A DNA stretch of 64,000 bases, from positions 432,987-496,986 of the forward strand of contig MNCI01024945.1 of the NCBI GenBank assembly GCA_015680685.1, given 5' to 3'. The position numbers and the translations under genes were made by a program. Below, piece after piece: positions 35,301 to 47,009 of the stretch. Numbering within the stretch: position 1 is the stretch's first letter; each line of letters starts with the position of its first letter. The notes under the pieces are model-generated. The model worked only from the letters and a program-made list of their open reading frames with translations, was not told the origin of the DNA and did no database searches. The DNA is from Gnetum montanum (Eukaryota; Streptophyta; Gnetopsida; Gnetales; Gnetaceae).

Positions 35301-35512
35301 AGATAGAGAAGAATCACATTTAATGAATCATGTATAGTGCCACAACATTCCACTATGTGTAGAAACTATGGACCATTAGAAGCACAAAAGTCACAACATG
35401 CAAACAGTGTGTAGATGTCACAAAAGTGCAAAAGTGCTTATACACAATAGCCATAAAATAGGAGGATACCCAGTGGTAGATAACTAAAGTAGAAAGTAGT
35501 TTAGCATTATGC

Positions 35513-37140
35513 ATGGAACAAACTAAGAGCCTTACAAGTGCCTATGTAGAAGACATGGATAAACTAGAGCAAGTCCATTGTGAACTCTTTGATGAACCTG
35601 ATGAAACCAATTGGGGAGAGTTGGAAATCCCTAAGAGCTTAAAAAAGAAGTGCCTTGAGCTAAAAAATCTATCAACTAGAATGAAATATTCTTTTGTGAA
35701 CAGTGAAAAGCCAATCATTATCAAGGACAATCTTCCTTTTTATGGAGAAAAAAAGATGTTAGAGGTGGTCAAAAAATGGCCAACAACCTTTGCTTGGTCA
35801 TATCCTGAACTCAGTGGAATTGATCCTAGGATATGCTAACATCACATCTACATAGATTCCTCCATTAAACTAAAGAGGTAGCTATAGTGGTGATTGAATC
35901 CAAAACTCAAACAAATCATCAAAGAGGAGATTGAGCAACTCCTTAAGGTAGGATTCACCTATCCCATTGTGGATAGTGAGTGGGTTAGCCCACTTGTGAT
36001 AGTACCAAAGAAAGGTGGGCAATGGAAGATCTACATTTATTTTAGGCTCTTAAATATGGCAACATTGAAGGATCATTTTCCTTTGCCATTTGTGACACAA
36101 ATGTTGGACACAATTTTTGTGCATTGCTATTACAACTTCCTATTGGTTATAGTGGCCATAACCAATACTAGAGGATCAATCCAAAACTACATTAATGACT
36201 CCCTAGGGGACTTTTACATACAATAAGATGTCATTTAGCTTGTGCAATACCCCTACAACATTTTAATGCTTTATCCTCAACATATTTTAACAGAAAATTG
36301 ATAGTATGATGGAAGTCTTCATGAATGACGTTTTCACCTATGGGGCTACATTTGAGCAAGCCTAGGACTCTCTTGATCATGTTATAAAAAGATGTCTAGA
36401 AATAAACCTTGGACTCAATTGGGAAAAAAGCCACCTGATGGTCCAAGAGGATATTATATTAGGGCATAGAATATCATAGAAAGGGATTGAGTTGGATCCC
36501 AAAAATAAGGATCATCCAAGAAATAACCTAACAACCTAAAATAGTTAAATATGTGAGGTAATTCCATGGCCACACTAACTATTACTGGCACTTTATCAGG
36601 AATTTCTCTAAGATAGCCAAACCATTGGTGGAGATGACAAAGAAGAATGCTCTGTTTGTCTTGCTTGAGGAATGTGGGCATGCATTTCATCATCTTAAGT
36701 AGAAGTTTGTAGAAGCACTTGATTAGTCTATACCCTTCTACATTATGATGGATGAATTAAATTATGCCTTGGGAGGTGTGCTCACATAGTTGGATATCAA
36801 AAATGTTCTTATTAAGTCCATTATATGAGCAGAATTATTGTGGGTGCATAGGTGAATTACACCACCATTGAGAAAGAACTAATGGTAGTGGTGTATGCCT
36901 TGGAGAGATTTTGGCATGATGTGCTGGGCTGTAGAGTGTTTATGCATACTAATCATAGTGCAATCAAGTTCCTGATGAATACACCAATGGTGAACCACCA
37001 TGTCATATGGTGGTTGGTATTCTTATAGGAGTTCAATTTAACCATCATGGATTGAAAAGAAATTGAGAATATGGTAGCTGATCACTTGTCTCAGTTGAGA
37101 TGGGATAGCAAAGAGGAGGAGAGTCCACATTTAGATTAAT
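35513..37140 (+). pseudogene. RT and RNase H of TE8 (Athila-type), inactive
   Basis: A linker (35513-35839; LEQVHCEL, ETNWGELEIP, FAWSYPELSGIDPRIC) leads into RT: KEEIEQLLKVGF, VSPLVIVPKKGG, LLNMATLKDHFPLP (35930-36100). The YxDD box reads FMND (36318-36329), so the first catalytic Asp is Asn. The thumb and connection follow, then RNase H at about 36750-37140: YTTIEKEL, VVYALERFWHDVLG, NHSAIKFLMN, ENMVADHLSQL. A single RNase H and the KDHFPLP phrase are Athila-like. Numerous stops. Confidence 0.75.
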
Positions 37141-38440
37141 TTTCTGATGAACTCCTCTTTACCAAAGCTATTACTATATAAGTGCCCAAGGAAAATAACT
37201 AGTACAATGGCATCCTTACCTACCTTCTCACTCAGGAGATGTCACAAGAGTGGGACAATAGGAAGAAACAATAGTTTCTTCACTAGGCTAAACACTTTAT
37301 GGAAATCAAAGGACAAGTATATAAGGTATGCACCAATGGCCTAGTTCATTGGTATGTTTCTAATGATGACTAACTACATGTTCTATACGATGCTCAGGAG
37401 GGCCCTTGTGGGGGCCATTATGCTAGGAGATGAATGGCCATTAAAATCCTCATGGTAGGGTATTATTGGCTAGCACTAATTAAGGACACCCATCACTTCT
37501 ACTTTTGTGAATGCTATCAACATGATGGTGAGATGACCATTTGTATAAAGGGGCCTTAATAGTGGATCCAACTGTTGGAGCCCTTCAACATTTGGAGCAT
37601 CGATTTTATGTGTTCCATCACTCCCATGTTCAATGAGAAGGCATACATCATTGTAGTTGTTGACTACTATATAAAATAGGTAGAAGTTGCATCCATGAAC
37701 AATTGCACATCCTCTACAGTGGCCCAGTTTGTACAACAACATGTTGTAAATAGGTTTGGGGTGCCATGTGCACTTATTTCTAATAATGAAACTCATTTTA
37801 TAGGTACCACATTTTAGAAGCTCATGCAACACTTGGGGATTTGAACATAAACTAACAATTCCATACTACCACCAAACCAAGGGTCAAGCATAGGTTACCA
37901 ATAGGGAGATAACAAAGATACTAACATGAATCATTAGTAAATATAGGAGGGATTAAAGCACCAAAATCAATGATTCCCTTTGGGCCTATCGCTCCACATG
38001 GAAACTTCCTATTGGCTACTCTCCTTATAAGCTTGTGTGCAAAAAATTACGAACCTTTCCTATGCAAACAAAGCTTCATACAGATTCAACAAATTATGAC
38101 ATTGAACTTGACTTTAGCCTTACAAAAAAAGAATGGTTAATGAATCTCTATGTGGTAGATGAGAATCAACTAGTGGCTCTATTATCTAATGAAGTACACA
38201 AGCTATTCAAGAAATAACAACATGACCTTAGAATTAGAAAATTAAAATTTCAACTAGAAGATAAGGTTCTATACTAGAATCCCACACATGTGCCACAACA
38301 AACTAAGTTCCAAACATTGTGGAAGGAACCTTATATTATTGATGAAATCTTTCCATCTAGGACCATGCTAATTTTCAAACTTGAATGTCCAAATAAGAAA
38401 TGATTAGTTAACACGTAACAACTAAAGCCTTTCCATAAAT
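37141..38440 (+). pseudogene. Integrase of TE8, inactive
   Basis: The zinc-binding part lies near 37380-37520 (ARRAL-GGHYARR-like, then HHFYFCECYQH). The core shows WSIDFM with its catalytic Asp at 37602; the second Asp is Asn (ISNNETHF, 37782), and the Glu position is a TAG (37891). A C-terminal region with WAYRSTWKLPIGYSPYKLV and DLRIRKLKFQLEDKVLY ends about 38440. It pairs collinearly with TE10's integrase. A 118-codon antisense frame at 37476-37832 is only its shadow. Confidence 0.75.
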
Positions 38441-40412
38441 CCAAGATAGCTAATAATAACAACACCTTAATGGATAGACAAACATGCTCAATTTTTTAAA
38501 TCTCCTTCTTCTAACTTGGTCATGGGGGAGATGGCCATCCATGCTGAAAATAATAAAAGTGGCTGCTTAGTTTTTACACCTTTTCACTTTACATCATTTT
38601 TAGTGCCTTTTTTCTTTCTTAGATATTTTATGATTTTTTTTCTATATTTTACATTATTTTCTTTGGATTTTCTTATGTTTCCTTTTTCTTTTCTTTCTTT
38701 ATTGTCACTAGAATTTTGTCCAACTGTAATTATCAGATGATGATGATTTGTACTTTATAATGCTATTTGATTATGAATGTGTGAATTCTATCTTTGAATT
38801 TTGATGTTAATAACTAAGACATGGTTTCTTTTCATGATAATGGGTAGTGAGTCCACATCATCCATTGATCCACATAACTCTATGGTATTTCTTTGTTTTT
38901 GAAATATGAGGTCCCTTCTTAAATGAAATTTCTAATGAACTACTAACCTTTGTACTTTCCAAACTTGGGATAAATTAAGTGGATTGATAAAGGTGTGACT
39001 TCAAAGAGATTTATCACTTTTGTACCTACCTACCATCTAAGTTACATGGGTATTTTCATAGACTTCTCACCATTCCACTATAGATCAATAAATAAGAAGT
39101 CTTTGCATGGTGTGATTCCCATTAAAAGCAAAAATAGAAAAAAAAATAAAACAATAATGGGAATTCAAATCACACCCCTTAGAAACAATAATTGGATACA
39201 AGCACTAGTTATGGGACTAGAAAGACATGTTACCCATGCCTGAAGGTACCCCTCTAACTAAGGTCCTTCTCATTTCTTACTTCTCTTTTCTTCTCTTTTC
39301 GCAATGATGAGAGGTCTATGGGGATGTTCTTATTCCTTGTTTGGTAGAATGGTCTCAAGTATTAATGTGAAGTTACTAAAATTGAATGGTCTTAATTTTG
39401 ACTAAACAAGGAAGTTCTTAGATCATAATTAACCATATACTCCATAAGGGACTTCATGTTACCCCGATACAAAACTCAATTCCACACTCTCTCTCATCCA
39501 TCTATGCCTTCCATCAACCACCTTGCTACCTTTTCTCATGTTTTTTTTATATCTTTGTTCAATATGATCAAAGTTATATGATAGTTTCTTTAGTGATTTT
39601 CTCCTTCACTAATCACAAGCATTAATCACTCATGGGGCCCATGAACTTCATGGTTTGAGGGCATGCAAGGACATTAAGGGCATGAGCCTACTATGGGAAG
39701 GATCCACTTGCATAATCCTTGGTTGGATTGGTTAACTTCCTCATCCCTTATGCATTTTTGCATTTAAATCTTTCACATTCCACATCAATTACATCTAATT
39801 GTACACTTCTTAATTAAATTTCTCCAAACATTGTCCTAATTAAAACTACTTTTTTGTGAATATTCTTACCCACTACAAGCATTTCATCATGATGTTGGCT
39901 TTTCTAGCTCCCTATGGACTTTAATTTTATTCAAAAACTCTTTATTTTTACTTAGATTTTTAAAGTGCAAAAAGGTCTATATATACCATGAGCACTTAAC
40001 ATTTTTTACACATTTCTCTCAAACATATAAGGATTTTTTTTACTATTTTCAAAGCTTAAAACCTTCCAAAGCCTGTAACTCATAAACTACTTACTTAATT
40101 AACCTTGTTCTTCAATACTATAGCTACTAGAGGTGAGCTTTACGTCATGGGGGCCACAAACCTTAGGTTTCTAATGAAAACATTTTAGAAATTTTTCTAA
40201 CTTCCATAAAGTTTAACTAATAGAATAATATTAAAATCACTAATCTATGAGAGTTAATCCTTTCCAGAAAACTCTGGTAGCCATCTAAGTAAAATAATCA
40301 ATCTACCATAATTGCAACCAAGCCAAAGTGTAATGGATCTTACAAGACAAGGAATCTAAGTGTTCCAAAGTTACACATCAAACACTAATACTTGGTCATG
40401 TTCTAATTACAG
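38441..40412 (+). other. Conserved non-coding block of TE8
   Basis: No gene. It holds a short motif GGGGGAGATGGCC (about 38524) also in TE10 (61661), CATGGTGTGATTCC at 39107, the block TCAAATCACACCCCTTAG to AAAGACATGTTA (39166-39233), a pyrimidine tract at 39281-39300 and GGGCATGAGCCTACTATGGG at about 39678. Counterparts occur in order in TE7 and TE10. It ends in a splice-acceptor-like CTAATTACAG. Confidence 0.6.
40403..40412 (+). promoter_or_regulatory. Splice-acceptor-like site before ORF3 of TE8
   Basis: CTAATTACAG precedes the ATG of the 3' ORF, with a CTAAT branch-like motif. Athila elements are reported to express their third ORF from a spliced RNA. TE10 has TGTGTGCAG|ATG at the same place (62788). 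Confidence 0.4.
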
Positions 40413-42450
40413 ATGTTACCAAGACCTAAATGAGGAGGGGAGTTAGAACCATCCTCATTGAGGAACAAGTACCCAAGAACTAAAAGGGGTGAATAGCTAG
40501 AGTAGCCCTAGGAACAAGCAATTGAAACACATGCAACGAGAGGAGCCCAAAGTGGAATCTATTTGGAAAATTCCTGAAGTTGAATTAGAGAAATACCATT
40601 GGGATGAGGAACCAAGACCAAGGCCAAATCTTGTGGTCACTTTGATTGATGCCTTCCTAAGGAAAATCAAGGCTAAAGAAGTTCAACAAGTGGTTCTTCA
40701 AGAACTGAACTTTGGTTCTTTCCTGGACTTTAACCCAAAATAAGGTAAGACCCAACTCCAAACTTCTCCCATTTGGATTTCCCTTACATCCAATGTAAAA
40801 TGGTACATGGAAGAAACCTATCTCTTCTAGAATAATAGGTAAGCTAATGCCATGATGAAAATCAAGGACATTAGTGTGTCCTATTCAATGGAGGCCATCT
40901 CTCAGGCCCTCGGGTTACCAAAAACTAGGGTAACGTTGGTAGAAATCTCAACACAAGTAGACCCAATGGTGAAGAATAAGTAGGTCTAGCAATGCTATGG
41001 AGTTGATCGCAATGAACATAGTGCACTCACGATGGCAGAATAGGCATACCTAAAAATAATGGCCTATCACCTGAATCCAATGATGAGGCCAAGGTAATAG
41101 CCTTCCATACCTGTGCATGTGCTGCTCTAAGTCAAAAATTCCCAGTTAGTCTTCCACAACTAATCTATCTTAAGCTATAGAAGCACTTCAAGGAAAATGA
41201 GGGTGGGAGAAAGACACTTCCCTTTCTATGTCTTATTCAAAAATTGTGAAAAAGAGGAGAAATAGCCTGCTACTCAAATGACAACCTTTGACTTGCTCTT
41301 GCAACCTCTTGGGTAGAGATGATGAATGATAAGATACCTACCAAGGTACAAGAAGAGGAGTAGCTACCACCACTGTCCACTCATGAAACAATGCTAGACA
41401 CCTACACTACTATTAAGCACATGCAAACTCCATGAGCAACTATTACAACAATAGCAAGTAGGATAGAGTGGTGGTAAATCCTTCATCTACAAAATAGCAT
41501 TGAGGCATCTTAATAAGTAACTAGAACTATCAGCAAGATGGAGGGGTTAGCATCAAAGTTTTCTACCCAAAGAATGTAGGTGCCTACAAGATTAAATCCT
41601 AGCACCCAGAAAGTAATGGTATTCCTCTCTAGACAACAAGAATTCTCAAAGATATATAGGATTGTAACTACTTTATTAGTGCACCTAGAGGAGGGTGAGG
41701 AGGCAATTTTCTTGGTGATGGAATACCAAGGATAGGAAACAATAACAGAGGTGATGATTGATAGAGTGGTAGAAGTACTCAATGCTCTTGCAACCTCTAT
41801 GCGAGATGTTGCTACACTCAAGGATATGGAGGTTTTTGCAAGAGCATAAATTGGAAGATTCAGCATAGCCTAGCATGGGGAGTTGCTAAATTGACTAGTG
41901 GGGACTAGGCAACCACTTCTAGAGATCTTTAATCTTTTAAATACCATCATTTCAATCCAATCATAGCTTCTTGAGGCTAGGTATAAGGTCCTCATCACCA
42001 TGCCCAACTTGAAATAGCCATAGCTAAAAATTAGCACTTGGCTATGAAATTTGAGGAATTAAAAGCCTACTTAGATAATCCCATCATACTCAACTAGGTT
42101 GTATCAAGAGATGAATATTTTAATTACCTTTAATACAAACACAAGGAAGCTAAGTACACAAAGATGTCTATGATCTTCGACTAGTCCTTAGCAAAGGCCA
42201 CAACTTACAAGATAGAAAAGGATTTGTCAACAATCCACCAGGTGAAACACCCTAAATTTTCAATGGAATTCTTGCTTCATTGGGTCCTTAGAATTCAAGC
42301 AGCATCATGGAAATTTGGTAGAAAATGGACACTCTTAGTTTACACTATCCAATTCAGCAAATTTTCTACTCTCTGTGTTGACAGGCCTAACAGACTCTCC
42401 AACCTACCCACCTAGGTAGTTCATCTAGCGGACAATCTACTTAGGAGCAA
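40413..42450 (+). pseudogene. 3' ORF (ORF3) of TE8, first part, function unknown
   Basis: It begins MLPRPK after the acceptor-like site. Recognisable blocks: a frame at 40522-40743 (VELEKYHWDEEPRPRPNLVV, VQQVVLQELNFGSFLDF); then MKIKDISVSYSMEAISQALG (about 40858) and AYHLNPMMRP (about 41048), both shared with TE3; then a stretch with many frame changes up to TE9. The layout 'W-x(n)-SYSxExI..xLGLP' recalls the putative plant transposon protein family seen with Athila elements, which I could not test. No membrane span or signal peptide supports an envelope role. Stops are frequent. Confidence 0.55.
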
Positions 42451-42516
42451 TGTGTGGGGTTGTCGATGGTGCTCAGGCTACGCAAAATAGTTTAGCAATT
42501 TTTCTAGTCAAGAAGT

Positions 42517-43290
42517 TTGCTACGCTACGCTACGCTATGTAGCGTAGCAAGCCTCAAAAGATAGTTGTAGGACGAAGTGCTACGCTACCCAGTGTAGCAT
42601 AGCATAGCAAAAGCAAGGCAGAAAGGCCTAGCTTACTTAGTGATTTCAATTGCACTGAGTAAGCACTTTCAGTCTTCAAAATCAGTTGCTTCACTTAACT
42701 TCAAGTCCTTCGGTAAAGCTCCCCTTGCTAGAAAAATAGCAGATCTAGTAAAAAGCAGGCTATGTTGGCTGCTATGCTACATAGCGTAGCACAGCATAGC
42801 AATGATGCAAGAAAAAATAGAAGGTGTCTCAAAGGCAAGATCAACAAGTCGTAATTGCAGTTGTTAGCACAATCAGGCTTCAAGTAAAAGTTTGCAACCT
42901 CAGATGAATGAAAAGCAACTGCTACGCTACGTAGCATAGCATAGCATAGCAAAGATGTGGATGTAAAGAAACACTTCAATGCATGCCAAATATTCCAGCA
43001 AATGTAATTAATTTCGTCGCAAATTTCTTCTTCGAACTGGTGGCTATGCTACATAGCGTAGCACCGCGTAGCACCGCGTAGCAAGATGCTATGCTATGCT
43101 ACATAGTGTAGCACTATTTAGCAAGATGCTATGCTATGCGAAGCATGCCAGGCTGCATAGCGTAGCACTACGTAGCAAGATGCTATGCTACGCCAAGCAT
43201 GCTATGCTGCATAGCATAGCACTACGTACCAAGATGCTACATTACGCTAAACATTCTACGCCCCATAGCGTAGCATAGCGTATAAGATAG
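42517..43290. repeat. GCTACGCTACGTAGC palindrome array
   Basis: A dozen or so variants of GCTACGCTA/TAGCGTAGC occur in irregular spacing inside TE9. At 42517-42550 the arms TTGCTACGCTA and TAGCGTAGCAA pair exactly. From 43037 to 43280 the motif is nearly continuous, alternating with GCAAGATGCTATGCTAYGC and AAGCATGC. Confidence 0.8.
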
Positions 43291-43471
43291 CTATGCCACT
43301 TCAGCATGCTTCACCCCTTATCTACATCACTAGCATGCATCTCCAGTTCTAATAGCATAATTGCAGCCTGATAGGCTCATCAATCAGCTTTGCATGTCCA
43401 TGCAACATGAACACATCAACATCTTACAGGTCCAGGACATGTGTCATCCGAGCCTTGTGTCCCCCTTGCCC

Positions 43472-43479
43472 TATAAATA
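43472..43479 (+). promoter_or_regulatory. TATA box of TE9
   Basis: TATAAATA in CCCTATAAATACTCC, about 1 kb into the LTR. Confidence 0.55.
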
Positions 43480-44170
43480 CTCCAACGATCAATTCTCAAA
43501 GGGTTGGAAAAAATTGTTGGTTGGCAAATTGGTTGGTTCGCAAATTTGTTGACTAGTAAATTTGAGCAAAGATTGACAACTTAAGTATCGGTTGGCAAAA
43601 ATCTGTGCAAAAAAAAAAAAGCATTAGCAAATTTGAGTAGTTAGAAAATTTTGTTAGCAGTTGGCAAAACAAACCCCCTATTCTCAGTTAGCATCTTGTT
43701 AATGAGGTTGGCAAGTTGGCTTTGTAGAATTTTCACATTATTGGCTTTTGAGTCTGCATTCAAGCACATTCTTGGCTTTCTTTGAACGTCCTAGTTACTT
43801 TTGGGATCTCTGTGCTTCCCAGTGTTGCACAACTGATTATATCCACTTTGGCAAAGTAAATTCATAAACTTGAAGTGGTGCACTTCCTAAATTTTGTTTT
43901 ATTTTCTTGTTTATTATTGCATTCTACTTTGTTTTCACTTCCTCACATTTAACAATTGTTATCTTATGTTATAAGTACCATTTTTCATACTAAACATTTG
44001 CAAAAGGTTATTGACACTGATTAAGTCCTTGTCTGATTGACCAGACCAGACCATTCAGGACACCTCATTTCCATTTAATCCAGCATGGCCCTTGTGTGCA
44101 TCCAAGGTTAAAACTATCATGACTAACAACCTCTAGGTGTTTTCCAGCCGTCGACGTTTCGGTCGCTACA

Positions 44171-45150
44171 CTAGGTGAATATGGTTCTAACCCAAGAAAA
44201 CCATTTCCTATGAAATGTGTAGGCCTAGAAAGAACAAATGGTAGAATTTATCTGATAACAATAGGAGCAACTTTACAAGGTGAATTTAAAATTGATGAGG
44301 TTGATTAGGGAAAATCGTAATCTCTCAATGGATGAGGTCCATAACTTGTGCCATAAATCAACAATCAATATCACTACCTTGAATAATGAGGTCCTTAAGT
44401 TTAAAATGGTCATAAACCACTATAAGGACCAAGTTGATCTTCTTAAAGAGGTCAATGAGAAAGAGATCCTATTGACAAAGGAAAAGGTGAAGGAGGTCCT
44501 CCAGTAGCTTGAACAAGGACATGACCAATCCATCTTTAATGGACTAAATGTGTATAATACATTAGAGATCTACCTCAAAGAGTTGCAAATCAAGAAGATG
44601 ATGAACTACGTGGAGCTCACCAACCTCTGTTATGCAAACTTAGCAATGTTAACTACCAAAAGACTAAGGTCAAAAGTGAAGAAGCATGTGGTTATCTCGT
44701 ACCTATTGAATGAGGCTAACTTCAAGCACCATAAGGACACAAAATAGAAGTTGGAAATAGGTAATGCCAAACTTAATGTTTTCATAGCATGATTCACAAA
44801 TCAATGATCAACAGCTAAGAACCTATCCAAGAGAATAAATGACTACTAGGTGATTCTAAGTACTGTTAGAGTGTTCAACATTGAACATAAATAATTCATT
44901 GCTTACTTTATTAATAAGAAGGAGTTGCTCCCTGCAATGCCTTGTTTGTGGGATTTTCCTATATCGGTTGACATTGATGATGTTGCGTGGATCATGTATG
45001 ATCTCTGGAGTAAGGACGAGAAGATGAAAGCCTTGTTGGATGCTTTTCATCTTCCAATAGCACTTGCAACTACAATAAGATAGCAAAAGTCTCAACCTCA
45101 ACTACCATGTGCATTAGAGGTAGCAAAAGATCTTGCAACATCTTAGGAGC
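44171..45150 (+). pseudogene. ORF3 of TE8, second part
   Basis: After TE9 the coding pattern resumes (GEYGSNPRKPFPMKCVGLER). At 44280-44750 it is rich in Leu, Lys and Glu with heptad-like spacing (KDQVDLLKEVNEKEILLTKE, then ELTNLCYANLAMLTTKRL), suggesting a coiled coil. The C-terminal block (44721-45070) with AWIMYDLWSK and LLDAFHLPI matches TE3. An antisense frame at 44856-45101 is its shadow. Confidence 0.55.
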
Positions 45151-45411
45151 CTCCATTGCATGGGACCATTTGATTTTTCTCCTCATCCTCAACTATCAAA
45201 GGAATTTTAGTTCTCCATTTCTATGAAGATGTTCAATTTTGTTCTCATTAACACCTATTTTGTAAAAGTTGTAAACCCATATACTTGAATACTTAGCATT
45301 ACTCTGAGTCAATCTAAGTTAATTAGTTAGTCAATAATCCCATATCTTTCCAAAAATTTTGTAAGAAGCTTGTCCCTCCTTTTGTTCACTCAAGGATGAG
45401 TTTTCATTTAG
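45151..45411 (+). other. 3' untranslated part of TE8
   Basis: Short spacer whose CAATAATCCCATATCTTTCC and CTCAAGGATGA motifs recur before the 3' LTRs of TE7 and TE10. Confidence 0.5.
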
Positions 45412-45422
45412 TTGTGGGGGTA
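45412..45422 (+). other. Polypurine tract of TE8
   Basis: TTGTGGGGGTA directly before the LTR; identical to that of TE7. Confidence 0.7.
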
Positions 45423-46137
45423 TGATGAGTCATCATTGGTAGGATCTTGTCATTGGTTAGTAGCATAGCAAAGCTCTTGAACTTTTTTTATTTAAGAGTT
45501 AGAATATTTTCTAAGTGCTCCTAGTAAGAGTTGAGAAGTGTATGGATCTTTCTTCGAGCATTGATATACTTTGACACTTTAGTGTGAATGGTGATAAAGA
45601 TGAGCTTTCTTAATAAATCTTGTAATACTTGGAATTAGTACAATATTTACCTTAATGCATTTACTATTCATGTAGTTTTCTTTTATGAAATTAATTAATT
45701 AATTTGATAAGAATAACTAATGCACATAAGTACAACCATCTAGAGCATATGTTAACTCTTGGTAATCCCATTAGTGCTTACACTTCGTAACCTAGTAGCG
45801 TTGCAATGTGTTTTAGAATGTGTATAAAAAATGGGAATGAATGCTTATGTTAGGATTAGTCTGAAACATTAAATAGTTACTGCATTAATTAGAATTTAAT
45901 TACTTTATTTTTCTTCTTAATAAAAATAGAATAAAAATATAAAACTATCCAAATTGTATGCCTTAGTTATAGTTAACCATACCATTGAACCTCACAAGTG
46001 AAACTGAGAGGACAACGACCACATCCTTACATTCACCTTCTTAGTTAATGTGTACTTAGAGAGATAACATCTATAGGATTTGACTAGATCACTAGTGATT
46101 TCTATGATTGAGTATAGTGTTTGCTTGCTACTCATCA
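45423..46137 (+). repeat. 3' LTR of TE8, promoter deleted
   Basis: It starts TGATGAGTCATCATT and ends CTACTCATCA, 715 bp. Compared with the 5' LTR it lacks about 115 bp between GGATCTT and CATTGGTTAGTAGC, and that segment contains the TATA box. A shared TCAT at both edges suggests a short-homology deletion. Confidence 0.85.
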
Positions 46138-46717
46138 AGCAACAACAAGATCAATATTGATTCATATTCATTATAGTACTTTGACTTAGAATAAATTTAC
46201 TTTTCATGCCATTTACTTTCCAAGTACTTAATATTTACATTTCAATGCATGTTAATCAATTGGTGGAATGCACATGACCAATTTCAAGCAGAAGCACATA
46301 TTTTCATGGTAATACCAGTAGTGTTATTGTTTGGTTCATCTAGTAGCATAATGCTTGGTAATCCTAGTAGTGGATACATGGGTTCAAGATGTGTACAACA
46401 AGATGGGAATGTATACTCATCATACTTAGGCTAGTTTAGAATTTATCTTCTTGTTGTTAATTAGGTTAAATAATGAATTTCTCTATTATTATTAAGATTA
46501 GCATAAGGTTGCAGCAACATCAACTATCATATGTCTCACTCTGGACTAAACCATACATGAAAAAGCTACCACTAGTCCAAGTGGGAAGACAATGTCTTGT
46601 AATCAATGCTAAATAATCTAGATGCCACAAATAGTCCCATCCATGGAATTTAAATAGATCATGTGTGAATGCTTGTGATTTATATGGTTGGAAATAAGGG
46701 GTGCCCACTACTCATCA
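46138..46717 (+). repeat. 5' LTR of TE7, second part
   Basis: It aligns to 52205-52784 of the 3' LTR (for example AATTGGTGGAATG and the AGTAGTGGATA block) and ends CTACTCATCA before the primer-binding site. Confidence 0.85.
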
Positions 46718-46737
46718 TTAGCATTGTTATCAAGGAT
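46718..46737 (+). other. Primer-binding site of TE7
   Basis: TTAGCATTGTTATCAAGGAT, a decayed tRNA-Asp-type site. Confidence 0.6.
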
Positions 46738-47009
46738 AGTGCTTGTTATCTAAATTAGTTATATTCTAAATGATCACTGTAAAGTATAAAATGATTTATC
46801 TTTTTGAAAATATAAATATTTTAAGTCACACACATAATTAATTGAAAACGTTTCCTTCACAAAGAACTAATAAACTAGCACATGATGTGAACACTAGTAG
46901 AAAAAATGGTAGGACCTATATTGAAGAGAATTAAAGTACATTACTAAATGCAGGGATCTCATATGCTCATTTATACCCTTACTACATTTAAATATTATGT
47001 TCAACTAAT

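Larger units (their letters stand above)
42451..44170 (+). mobile_element. TE9: probable solo LTR inside ORF3 of TE8
   Basis: It starts TGTGTGGGGTTGTCGATGG and ends GTCGACGTTTCGGTCGCTACA, with TG...CA termini and a TATA box at 43472. It has no coding content and interrupts ORF3, which resumes after it. Strand is taken from the TATA box. The target duplication is unclear: TTAGG lies at 42441-42445 and CTAGG right after, so the left edge may be a few bases further left. No second copy is in the window. Confidence 0.5.
31356..46137 (+). mobile_element. TE8: Athila-like element with 3' ORF, inside TE7's LTR
   Basis: Both LTRs start TGATGAGTCATCATT (31356 and 45423). The interior runs primer-binding site, gag, protease, RT, RNase H, integrase, a conserved non-coding block, a 3' ORF split by TE9, and a polypurine tract. 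The surrounding LTR halves of TE7 join cleanly against the intact copy at 52.2 kb. The target duplication is eroded (AATAA before, AGCAA after). At 14.8 kb it is long for Athila because of TE9 and the 3' ORF. Confidence 0.85.

Noticed and set aside
37476-37832. 118-codon minus-strand open frame
   Set aside because: It is antisense to the integrase core of TE8, whose sense reading is recognisable and collinear with TE10.
41510-41866. 118-codon minus-strand open frame
   Set aside because: It lies across the decayed ORF3 of TE8 on the opposite strand, with no family resemblance.
42451-44170. DNA transposon with terminal inverted repeats
   Set aside because: The ends share only TG...CA and a weak outward similarity. 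The TATA position and lack of inverted repeats fit an LTR better.
40413-45150. Retroviral-type envelope gene
   Set aside because: Position fits the 'env-like' ORF of Athila, but I see no signal peptide, membrane anchor or cleavage site. The C-terminal half looks like a coiled coil and the rest is unrecognised.
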